DNA from: Ramlibacter sp.
Lineage (GTDB): Bacteria > Pseudomonadota > Gammaproteobacteria > Burkholderiales > Burkholderiaceae_C
DNA length: 5,901 nt
Assembly (NCBI GenBank): GCA_021156245.1
Contig: JAJNBO010000183.1
Location: 1 to 5,901, forward strand
Direction of reading: 5' to 3'
Part shown: piece by piece, positions 1 to 5,525 of the stretch
Numbering within the stretch: position 1 is the first letter of the stretch
Layout: each line of letters opens with the position of its first letter
Translations under genes and position numbers: made by a program
Notes under the pieces: generated by a model
The model's database searches: none
Told to the model about the DNA's origin: nothing
Seen by the model: only the letters and a program-made list of their open reading frames with translations

Positions 1-869
1 TTCCAGAACGCGACGTCGCCCAGCTTCTTCATCATGGCCTTCGTGAAATCGGCTTCGCCGACGCTCACGCCGCCACTGGTGATGATGGCGTCGGCGCGCA
101 CGGCCGCATCGGCGAAGGCCTGCTCCAGCAGCGCCGGTTCGTCGCGCACGACGCCCAGGTCGATGACTTCGCAGCCAAGCCGCCGCAGCAAGCCGTGCAC
201 CGTGTAGCGGTTGCTGTCGTACACGGCGCCTTCGCGCGGCACGTCGCCCAGGCTCAGGATCTCGTCGCCGGTGGAGAAGTAGGCTACCTTCAGCCGGCGG
301 AACACTTCGACGTCCGCAATGCCGAGGCTGGCGATCAAGCCGCACGCGGCGGGGCCGATGCGCTCGCCGCAGAGGAGGGCGGGGCGGCCTTCCATCAGGT
401 CTTCGCCCTTGTGCCGGCGGTTGTCGCCGGGCTGCAGCAAGCCTGCCGGGACCTGGATCCGGCCGTCCGCGGCGGTGGTGGTGAACTCCTGCGGCACGAC
501 GGTGTCCAGGCCGGGCGGCATGATGGCGCCGGTCATGATCTTCACGCACTGGCCGCGGCCGACCCGGCCCTGCCATGCCTTGCCCGCCAACGCCGTCCCC
601 ACCACTTCGAGCTGCAGCGCGCCGCTGGCCAGTTGCTCGCCGGCGAACGCATAGCCGTCCATGGCGGAGTTGTCGTGCGGGGGCACGCTGATCGGTGAGA
701 CGAGGTCGCGCGCGAGCACGCGTCCCAGAGCGTCCAGGACGCTGACGCTTTCGGTCTGGGCTACCGGGGAGACGAGGCGTTCCAGGAAGGCCCCGACCGC
801 GTCGGCCGACAGCGCCTGCGGGTCGTAGCCCTGCAGCTGCGCAGCGATCTCGGCGATGCTTCGGGTCAC
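1..869 (-). CDS. moeA: MoeA, molybdopterin molybdenumtransferase (C-terminal part beyond left edge)
   Basis: Cytoplasmic enzyme that inserts molybdate into adenylylated molybdopterin to give Moco. I translated it by hand from the reverse complement: 289 complete codons with no stop, running off the window. Family hallmarks are [13 protein letters not shown] (63-75), [12 protein letters not shown] (109-120), RRHKGED (151-157), FSTGDE (198-203), YDSNR (217-221), and [13 protein letters not shown] (265-277). Glu203, Asp243 and Asp274 each sit a constant 15 residues after E. coli Glu188, Asp228 and Asp259 as I recall them, so the active-site acids look intact. The start is GTG: its bases 869-867 overlap the mobA stop (868-866) as GTGA, and no good Shine-Dalgarno is visible, which points to translational coupling. 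The protein begins [19 protein letters not shown], a normal N-terminus for this family. E. coli MoeA is about 410 aa, so roughly the last quarter is missing only because of the window edge. Identification is very secure. Confidence 0.97.
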   Translation of the reverse strand, partial: MTRSIAEIAAQLQGYDPQALSADAVGAFLERLVSPVAQTESVSVLDALGRVLARDLVSPISVPPHDNSAMDGYAFAGEQLASGALQLEVVGTALAGKAWQGRVGRGQCVKIMTGAIMPPGLDTVVPQEFTTTAADGRIQVPAGLLQPGDNRRHKGEDLMEGRPALLCGERIGPAACGLIASLGIADVEVFRRLKVAYFSTGDEILSLGDVPREGAVYDSNRYTVHGLLRRLGCEVIDLGVVRDEPALLEQAFADAAVRADAIITSGGVSVGEADFTKAMMKKLGDVAFW

Positions 870-1477
870 TTCGACTGCTCGAGCTTGTGCAGCTCGGCGA
901 GCGTATTGGCGTTGAAGAACGCAGCCGGGTCGTCGCCCGGCTGGTCGAATGGAACGTGCACGGTGCGGTGCTGCGCCGTCCACGCGTCGATCTTGCGGCC
1001 GCCGCCATGGGTGAATCGCACCAGGCTTTCCATCAGCTCGCGTTTCATCAGCGAGAAGACCGGCTGCGCCCGCAGCTGCCCGTCTTCCTCGCGGGCGCTC
1101 GCCATCGCGATCTCGGCCCCGTCCCGCTCCAGCGCTTCGCCGAGCCGGGCGACCAGGTCCTGCGGGAACAGCGGCGTGTCGCACGGGACCGTGACCATGT
1201 ACTCCGTCTCGCAGTTCTCCAGCCCGGTCAGGAAGCCCGCGAGGGGGCCAGCGTAGTCGGACAGGCTGTCGGGCCAGACCGGCACCCCGAAGGATTCGTA
1301 GGCAGCGAGATTGCGGTTGGCGTTGATCATCACCTCGCCGACCTGCGGGCCAAGCCGCATCAGCGTGTACATCGCCATCGGCATGCCGCGGAAATTCTGC
1401 AGGCCCTTGTCGGCCCCGCCCATGCGCGAGCCGCGGCCGCCGGCGAGGATCACGCCGGTCACGTCGTTCTTGTCCAT
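866..1477 (-). CDS. mobA: MobA, molybdenum cofactor guanylyltransferase
   Basis: Transfers GMP from GTP to Mo-molybdopterin, giving the guanine-dinucleotide cofactor used by DMSO-reductase-family enzymes such as nitrate reductases and formate dehydrogenases. It acts in the cytoplasm. The 203-aa protein is close to the usual length (E. coli about 194). It has a nucleotidyltransferase fold: [16 protein letters not shown] (11-26) forms the GTP-binding loop, with Lys24 as the conserved lysine; INANRN (51-56) follows; GPLAG is at 77-81; and PCDTPLFP (98-105) carries the metal-binding Asp100. The family's C-terminal Asn-x-Asn is at 189-191, followed by TLAEL. The ATG start places the loop at the normal distance from the N-terminus. 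No strong Shine-Dalgarno precedes it. It lies 33 bp after moaA and overlaps moeA by four bases, so it is almost certainly read as part of a moaA-mobA-moeA transcript. Nothing looks damaged. Confidence 0.97.
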   Translation of the reverse strand: MDKNDVTGVILAGGRGSRMGGADKGLQNFRGMPMAMYTLMRLGPQVGEVMINANRNLAAYESFGVPVWPDSLSDYAGPLAGFLTGLENCETEYMVTVPCDTPLFPQDLVARLGEALERDGAEIAMASAREEDGQLRAQPVFSLMKRELMESLVRFTHGGGRKIDAWTAQHRTVHVPFDQPGDDPAAFFNANTLAELHKLEQSK

Positions 1478-1490
1478 GCCGGAACTGTAA

Positions 1491-1506
1491 CGCCGAACAA
1501 TCGGCG
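1491..1506 (-). other. Small perfect hairpin between moaA and mobA
   Basis: The plus-strand bases are cgccga-acaa-tcggcg, a perfect 6-bp stem with a 4-nt loop. It sits inside the 33-bp gap between the moaA stop and the mobA start, 13 nt before the mobA ATG. There is no following U-run, so it is not a standard intrinsic terminator. It could stabilise a processed transcript end or modulate mobA initiation, but it may also be chance in G+C-rich DNA. Confidence 0.3.
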
Positions 1507-1510
1507 CGGC

Positions 1511-2626
1511 CTACCCGCCGATGTAGCTCATTTCCACCCGGCGCCCGGCGGGGCCGGTGTCCGCGCCCTGGGTGCCGCGCAGTTCCGAGTAGCGGTCGCT
1601 GCGGCCCTGCCAGATGTGGCCGATGGCGGAGGCCAACTGCGCGTCGTCCGCGCCGCCGCGCAACAGCTCGCGCAGGTCGTAGCCGTTCGCCGCGAACAGG
1701 CACAGGTAGAGCTTGCCTTCGGTGGACAGGCGGGCGCGGTTGCAGTCGCCGCAGAAGGCCTGCGTGACGCTGCTGATGAAGCCCACTTCGCCTTCGCCGT
1801 CCGCGTAGCCCCAGCGCTCGGCGGTTTCGCCGGGGGCGGAGGGATCCAGCTGCACCAGCGGGAAGTGCGCGGCGATGCGCGCGCGCACCTCGGCGGAAGG
1901 CATCACTTCGTCCATGCGCCAGCCGTTCGTGGCGCCGACATCCATGTATTCGATGAAGCGCAGCACGATTCCGCTGGAGCGGAAGTGGCGCGCCATCGGG
2001 ACGACCTGGTCCTCGTTAGTGCCACGCTTGACGACCATGTTCACCTTGATCGGGCCCAGCCCTGCTTCGCGCGCCGCCGCGAGGCCTTCCAGCACCTCGG
2101 CCACGGGGAAGTCCACGTCGTTCATGCGGCGGAAGACCGCGTCGTCGAGGCCGTCCAGGCTGACGGTCACGCGCTTCAGGCCGGCGTCCTTCAGGGCGCG
2201 GGCCTTGCGCGCGAGCAGCGACCCGTTGGTGGTGAGCGTGAGCTCGGGCGGGGTGCCGTCGACCGTGCGCAGGTCGGCCAGTTGCGCGATGAGGATCTCG
2301 ATGTTCTTGCGCAGCAGAGGTTCGCCGCCGGTGAGGCGGATCTTGCGCACGCCGTGCGCCAGGAACTGCCGGGCCAGCCGCGTGATTTCCTCGAAGCTCA
2401 GCAGCGAGGCATGCGGAAGGTAGCGGTAGTCCTTGTCGAACACCTCCTTGGGCATGCAATAGCTGCAGCGGAAGTTGCAGCGGTCCGTGACGCTGATGCG
2501 CAGGTCGCGCAGCTCGCGGCCCCGGGTGTCCGCCAGCAGCCCATCGGCCGCGATGGCCGTCGCGGGCACGGCCGCCCGCAGCGCCGACAGGCGCTGGTCG
2601 ACGAGCGGGATCACGCGTTCAGCCAT
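1511..2626 (-). CDS. moaA: MoaA, GTP 3',8-cyclase (radical SAM)
   Basis: First committed enzyme of Moco synthesis: it converts GTP to (8S)-3',8-cyclo-7,8-dihydro-GTP, which MoaC then turns into cyclic pyranopterin monophosphate. The 371-aa protein carries the radical-SAM cluster motif CNFRCSYC (Cys50, Cys54, Cys57) and the SAM-binding TGGEPLLR (99-106). The second, substrate-binding [4Fe-4S] site is in [10 protein letters not shown] with Cys292 and Cys295, plus Cys309 in YLCLF. It ends in Gly-Gly (370-371), the C-terminal tail known to matter in this family. The first cluster cysteine is about 26 residues later than in E. coli MoaA (329 aa), so there is an N-terminal extension of about 30 residues before [15 protein letters not shown]. 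The ATG at 2626 has only a distant GAGGGG, 15 nt upstream. A GTG at codon 20 is an alternative start, so the N-terminus is less certain than the function. Confidence 0.97.
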   Translation of the reverse strand: MAERVIPLVDQRLSALRAAVPATAIAADGLLADTRGRELRDLRISVTDRCNFRCSYCMPKEVFDKDYRYLPHASLLSFEEITRLARQFLAHGVRKIRLTGGEPLLRKNIEILIAQLADLRTVDGTPPELTLTTNGSLLARKARALKDAGLKRVTVSLDGLDDAVFRRMNDVDFPVAEVLEGLAAAREAGLGPIKVNMVVKRGTNEDQVVPMARHFRSSGIVLRFIEYMDVGATNGWRMDEVMPSAEVRARIAAHFPLVQLDPSAPGETAERWGYADGEGEVGFISSVTQAFCGDCNRARLSTEGKLYLCLFAANGYDLRELLRGGADDAQLASAIGHIWQGRSDRYSELRGTQGADTGPAGRRVEMSYIGG

Positions 2627-2671
2627 GCACGGATTGTGAGGCCCCTCGGACGCCCGGCCAAGTGCAGGGGT

Positions 2672-3433
2672 TTAGACGCAGCGCGCTCCGTCCACCTCGA
2701 TGCACACGCCGGAAATGAACGCTGCTTCGTCGCTGGCCAGGTACAGGGCCGCATTGGCGACGTCCAGCGCGGTGGAAAAACGACCCAGCGGGATCGTCGC
2801 GAGGAATTTCGCACGGCGGGCCTCGTCCACCGGGCCGCCGGCGAATTCGGCCGAAAGGCCCGTGTCGGGGTTGAACACCGGGTTGATGCAGTTCACGCGG
2901 ATGTTGTCCGGGCCGAACTCCGCGGCCAGGGACTTGCTGGTGGTGATCACCGCGCCCTTGGAGCCGTTGTACCAGGTCAGCCCCGGGCGCGGCCGCACGC
3001 CGGCAGTGGAGGCGATGTTGATGAAGGCGCCGCCCTTGTTGGCGCGGAAGGCCGGCACGGCATGGATCGTCGAGAGGTAGATGCTCTTCATGTTGATCGC
3101 GTACACGCGGTCGAACTCCTCCTCGCTCACCTCCAGCGCGGGGCGGTTGCGGTGGGTCCAGCCGGCGTTGTTGACCATGACGTCGAGCTTGCCGTGGCGC
3201 TGGACCGCCGCGGCGACCAGGGCCTTGACGTCGGCCGACTTCGTGACGTCGGCGGCGAAGAAGGAGGCGCGGCCGCCCTTTTCGCGGATGGCGGTGGCCA
3301 CCTTCTCGCCGCGGGCGGCGTCGATGTCATTGACGATCACCTGGGCGCCTTCGGCCGCCAGGCGGTGGGCGATGCCTTCGCCGATGCCGCCGCCCGAGCC
3401 GGTGACGATGATGGATTTGTCCTGGACGCGCAT
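2672..3433 (-). CDS. Short-chain dehydrogenase/reductase, NAD(H)-type, substrate unknown
   Basis: Classical SDR oxidoreductase of 253 aa, the normal length for the family, probably cytoplasmic. Rossmann glycine motif TGSGGGIG is at 11-18. Asp36 at the end of strand beta-2 (VIVND) favours NAD(H) over NADP(H). Other motifs are DVT (62-64), NNAG (88-91), and the catalytic tetrad Asn114, Ser142 (NIAS), Tyr155 and Lys159 (YNGSK). The C-terminus, ISGVCIEVDGARCV, has the usual SDR ending but with Ala250 where a second Gly is common. The frame is open for 36 more codons upstream, but the ATG at 3433 is chosen because AAGGAG lies 4 nt before it and the protein then begins directly at the beta-1 strand. 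These features do not identify the substrate; relatives are often labelled glucose 1-dehydrogenase or 3-oxoacyl-ACP reductase without proof. Its stop is 45 bp before moaA, so cotranscription is possible, but its biochemistry is unrelated to Moco synthesis. Confidence 0.93.
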   Translation of the reverse strand: MRVQDKSIIVTGSGGGIGEGIAHRLAAEGAQVIVNDIDAARGEKVATAIREKGGRASFFAADVTKSADVKALVAAAVQRHGKLDVMVNNAGWTHRNRPALEVSEEEFDRVYAINMKSIYLSTIHAVPAFRANKGGAFINIASTAGVRPRPGLTWYNGSKGAVITTSKSLAAEFGPDNIRVNCINPVFNPDTGLSAEFAGGPVDEARRAKFLATIPLGRFSTALDVANAALYLASDEAAFISGVCIEVDGARCV

Positions 3434-3437
3434 GGTG

Positions 3438-3443
3438 CTCCTT
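3438..3443 (-). promoter_or_regulatory. Ribosome binding site deciding the SDR start
   Basis: On the minus strand AAGGAG lies 4 nt before the ATG ending at 3431. It rejects the upstream in-frame ATG at 3541, which would add 36 residues (rich in Arg and Pro) with no SDR-like character. Confidence 0.75.
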
Positions 3444-3449
3444 GTGTTG

Positions 3450-3462
3450 CGTGCAGCGCACG
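3450..3462. repeat. 13-bp interrupted palindrome upstream of the SDR gene
   Basis: cgtgc-agc-gcacg has perfect 5-bp arms around a 3-nt centre, starting 17 bp upstream of the SDR ATG. The position would suit a repressor operator or a 5'-leader hairpin. Short arms like these also occur by chance in G+C-rich DNA, so the call is tentative. Confidence 0.25.
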
Positions 3463-3528
3463 ACCGCGTGAAAACTGGGCGGCGGCGCGGAGATTTACCT
3501 GGCGGGTGCCAAAGGTGCTGGACCCCTG

Positions 3529-3613
3529 CCTGCCTCTGCATAAAAGTGGCATTGTTGCTGATTTTCCGCCGCGGCTTTCCCGGGTTCCGCGGTGCATCGT
3601 CCCAAGAGGCAGG
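3529..3613. repeat. 9-bp inverted repeat pair spanning the operon leader
   Basis: cctgcctct at 3529-3537 is the exact reverse complement of agaggcagg at 3605-3613. The right arm covers the first part of the Shine-Dalgarno of the downstream gene. If transcription starts upstream of the left arm, the two could pair and mask the ribosome binding site. If it starts at the candidate -10 near 3539, the left arm is not transcribed and this reading fails. Confidence 0.25.
3569..3592 (+). repeat. CCGCGG repeat pair in the leader of the envelope operon
   Basis: Two copies of the palindrome CCGCGG (3569-3574 and 3587-3592) flank a 12-nt spacer that contains CCCGGG. The copies can pair as a 6-bp all-G/C stem, 29 nt before the start codon at 3622. 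It is a plausible 5'-leader hairpin, but no T-run follows, so it is not a terminator. Confidence 0.25.
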
Positions 3614-3615
3614 AG
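3611..3615 (+). promoter_or_regulatory. Ribosome binding site of the exported unknown protein
   Basis: AGGAG ends 6 nt before the ATG at 3622. This selects that ATG over the in-frame ATG at 3592, which lacks comparable spacing and would place ten polar residues before an otherwise typical signal peptide. Confidence 0.8.
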
Positions 3616-3621
3616 TACCAC

Positions 3622-4332
3622 ATGCCCGTGTTTGCCACCCGAACCGCGCGCATCCTTGCGCTGGCGGCTGCCTGCGTGGCGGCCGTTCCTGCCCTCTCGC
3701 AGGAAGAGGGCTCGCGCCGCCTGGCCCCGGGGTTCACCGCGCGCGCCGCCGATTCGCGCCTCGTCATCCTGCCGGCCGACATGGAACTGTTCTCCATGAG
3801 CGCGGGCGGCGTGATCGAGCCGCGCGCCGACTGGACCGAGGCAGCGCAGAAGAACTTCGCCGAAGCCTTGCTGCGCCAGGACAAGCGCCTGGGCAGGCAG
3901 GTCACGCGCATGACGCCGGCGCAGGCCGAGGAATTCGGCGAGATCACCACGTTGCATCGCGCGGTGGCCGAAGCCATCTCCACCCACCACCGCGACCTGC
4001 AGCTGCCCAGCAAGGGCCGCAAGCTCGACTGGTCCCTGGGCGACGCGGTGCGGCCGCTGCAGCAGCGCACTGGCGCCGACTACGCGCTCTTCACCTGGAT
4101 GCGGGACAGCTACGCCAGCGGCGAGCGCAAGGTGGCGATGCTGGCGCTGGCGGCGCTCGGCGCCATCAGCCTTGGCGGCGAGCAGAACGGCTATGCGTCG
4201 CTGGTGGACCTGCACACCGGCCGCGTCGTCTGGTTCAACAAGTTGAGCCGCATGTTCGGCGACCTGCGCGAGCCCGAGCCCGCAACCGAAACCGTGGAGG
4301 TCCTGCTCGAGGGCTTCCCGGGTCTCCAGTGA
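3622..4332 (+). CDS. Exported protein of unrecognised family, first gene of the envelope operon
   Basis: 236 aa. The N-terminus has a Sec-type signal peptide: basic residues Arg7 and Arg10, a hydrophobic core at about 11-22, and a likely signal peptidase I site after Ser26 (PALS before QEEG). Cys18 is preceded by AAA rather than a good lipobox, so a lipoprotein is less likely. The mature part has a beta-like segment LVILPADMELFSM (47-59), then GGVIEPRADWTEAAQ (62-76). An alpha-rich middle follows (about 72-128), then ADYALFTWMRDSYASGERK (152-170), an Ala/Gly-rich hydrophobic stretch (171-186), and YASLVDLHTGRVVWFN (191-206). The last element recalls the 'property of the stored value' strands of CsgG/TolB-N-like periplasmic proteins, but that is a resemblance noted by eye, not an identification. 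I do not recognise the family. It lies 8 bp before the M48 protease gene, whose ribosome binding site overlaps its stop, so it is probably a periplasmic partner. Confidence 0.88.
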   Translation: MPVFATRTARILALAAACVAAVPALSQEEGSRRLAPGFTARAADSRLVILPADMELFSMSAGGVIEPRADWTEAAQKNFAEALLRQDKRLGRQVTRMTPAQAEEFGEITTLHRAVAEAISTHHRDLQLPSKGRKLDWSLGDAVRPLQQRTGADYALFTWMRDSYASGERKVAMLALAALGAISLGGEQNGYASLVDLHTGRVVWFNKLSRMFGDLREPEPATETVEVLLEGFPGLQ

Positions 4333-4335
4333 GGA
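4331..4335 (+). promoter_or_regulatory. Ribosome binding site of the M48 protease gene
   Basis: GAGGA starts within the TGA stop (4330-4332) of the preceding gene and ends 5 nt before the ATG at 4341. It fixes the protease start and implies coupled translation. The same frame is open back to 3081, but that extension lies antisense to the SDR gene and across the preceding gene, so it is not coding. Confidence 0.85.
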
Positions 4336-4340
4336 TCCCC

Positions 4341-5525
4341 ATGCCCGCTTCCGAATCCGGCCGCCGCGGCTTCCTGCGTTCGGCCTGCCGCCACTGCATC
4401 GGGTTCTCGGTCTTCGCGGCGCTGCCCGCCCTGGCGCAGGACCTGTCCGCCGTCCGCGTGCCGCCCCGCTTCACGCGGCCTGCCGCCGACACCGACGAGG
4501 GTGGCCTGTGGGGCCTGGTCGACCGCGAGGAAGGCCGCATCAAGCGCAGCCCGCTCACCATCCGGGACCGCGCATTGCAGGAGTACCTGCAGGACCTGGT
4601 GGCCCGCCTCTCGGGCGAGCATGCCCCGGACATCCGGGTGCACGCGGTGCGAATGCCGCGCTTCAACGCCATGATGGCGCCCAACGGCATGATGATCGTC
4701 TGGAGCGGCCTGCTGCTGCGGGTGGAGAACGAGGCACAGCTCGCGGCGATCCTGGGACACGAGCTGGGCCACTACCTCGAGCGGCACCAGGTGGAGCAGT
4801 TGCGCTCCGCCAAGACCCACGCGGTGCTGTCCACCATGGTGGGCATGGTCGGGGGCGTCGGCGGCTTCGTCGGGCAGGTGGGCCTGCTGGCGAGCCAGTT
4901 CGCCTTCTCGCGCGAGCACGAGTCGCGCGCGGACCGCATGGGCATGCGCCTCATGCGGCACGCGGGCTATGACGGCCGCGAAGCCGCCGCCGTCTGGGAC
5001 AACCTGCTCTCCGAGTTCCGGATCACCGACGGCTCCGCGGCGGGCAAGAACCCGGACCTCTTCACCACGCACCCGGGCACCGCGGACCGGCGCGACGAGC
5101 TGCTGCAGCTCGCCGGCGCCGCCGGCGGCCTCACGGGCGAAGAGCGCTATCGCAAGGTGATCGCCCCCCTGCGCCTCGGCTGGATCCAGGACGAGGTGAA
5201 GCGCGGCCAGTACGAGGAAAGCCTGGTGGTCTTCAACCGGCTGCTCAAGCGCGACCCGAAGGATGCCGAGATCCTGTTCGCGCGCGGCGAGGTGCACCGC
5301 CTGCGCGACGAGCAGGGCGACGGCGACCGCGCGCTGGCCGACCTGGAGCAGGCGGCGGCCTTGCCCGCAGTGCCTGCGCTGGCCTTCCGCTCGCTCGGCC
5401 TGATCCACAAGCAGCGCAAGGACGCGGCCGCCGCCACGCGTGCGTTCGAGGGCTACCTTGCGCGGATGCCCGACGCGCCGGACGCCGCGATGGTGCGCGC
5501 CTACCTGGGTGAACTGAAATCATGA
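4341..5525 (+). CDS. M48-family zinc metalloprotease with Tat-like signal and C-terminal TPR-like region
   Basis: 394 aa, a predicted periplasmic metallopeptidase. The N-terminus SGRRGFLRSAC (6-16) has twin arginines Arg8-Arg9 followed by G-F-L-R, close to the Tat consensus. A hydrophobic segment (20-31) and a likely cleavage site after Ala32 (ALPALA, then QD) follow. The M48 core contains FNAMMAPNGMMIVWSGLL (108-125) and the zinc/catalytic HELGH (His140, Glu141, His144). The third ligand, Glu194, is in SREHESRAD (190-198), and FTTHPGTADRRDEL is at 241-254. Residues 166-183 (MVGMVGGVGG and following) are hydrophobic and glycine-rich, as often seen between the two zinc motifs. From about 285 the chain is helical with TPR-like spacing (YEESLVVFNRLLKRDPKDAEI, GDRALADLEQAAALP, AAATRAFEGYLARMP). 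BepA/YfgC, which has M48 plus TPR and works in outer-membrane protein quality control, is the closest architectural comparison. The substrate is unknown. It overlaps the next gene by ATGA. Confidence 0.95.
   Translation: MPASESGRRGFLRSACRHCIGFSVFAALPALAQDLSAVRVPPRFTRPAADTDEGGLWGLVDREEGRIKRSPLTIRDRALQEYLQDLVARLSGEHAPDIRVHAVRMPRFNAMMAPNGMMIVWSGLLLRVENEAQLAAILGHELGHYLERHQVEQLRSAKTHAVLSTMVGMVGGVGGFVGQVGLLASQFAFSREHESRADRMGMRLMRHAGYDGREAAAVWDNLLSEFRITDGSAAGKNPDLFTTHPGTADRRDELLQLAGAAGGLTGEERYRKVIAPLRLGWIQDEVKRGQYEESLVVFNRLLKRDPKDAEILFARGEVHRLRDEQGDGDRALADLEQAAALPAVPALAFRSLGLIHKQRKDAAAATRAFEGYLARMPDAPDAAMVRAYLGELKS

Larger units (their letters stand above)
3434..3621. promoter_or_regulatory. Divergent intergenic region holding promoters for the SDR and the envelope operon
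   Basis: This 188-bp gap between two divergent genes is the only sizeable non-coding stretch and is locally richer in A+T (around 3541-3565) than the flanking genes. For the plus strand, CATAAA at 3539-3544 is a candidate -10, but its best upstream partner, TGGACC at 3519-3524, is only 14 nt away, so this is a weak sigma-70 candidate. On the minus strand, TTGGCA (3512-3507) resembles a -35 box, but no well-spaced -10 follows it. Promoters are expected from the gene layout, but their exact positions cannot be fixed by eye. Confidence 0.5.

Noticed and set aside
195..698. Plus-strand open frame of 167 codons in the left end
   Set aside because: The minus strand of the same stretch translates into MoeA with all hallmark motifs, so the plus-strand frame is a shadow.
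2640..2673. Possible terminator between the SDR gene and moaA (CCCCT ... AGGGG)
   Set aside because: Only five base pairs with a loop of about 20 nt and no U-run; too weak to call.
3434..3541. Upstream extension of the SDR start to an ATG at 3541 (36 residues)
   Set aside because: The extra residues are rich in Arg and Pro and unlike any SDR N-terminus, and AAGGAG lies just before the ATG at 3433.
3639..3675. Possible lipobox at Cys18 of the exported unknown protein
   Set aside because: The residues before the cysteine are AAA instead of the usual Leu at -3, and a good signal peptidase I site follows at Ser26.
887..3799. Very long plus-strand open frame (970 codons) running opposite mobA, moaA and the SDR gene
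   Set aside because: The three minus-strand genes have intact family motifs throughout. The antisense frame gives an Arg/Ala/His/Gly-rich translation without recognisable domains, and it crosses gene boundaries into the exported-protein gene. It is a by-product of G+C-biased codons.
3081..4340. In-frame upstream extension of the M48 protease (420 extra codons)
   Set aside because: It lies antisense to the SDR gene and out of frame across the exported-protein gene. The ATG at 4341 has a well-spaced Shine-Dalgarno and begins directly with a signal peptide.
4191..5408. Minus-strand open frame of 405 codons opposite the protease
   Set aside because: The translation is low-complexity (Ala, Val, His, Arg, Gln rich) with no motifs, while the plus strand encodes HELGH and the other M48 motifs in frame.
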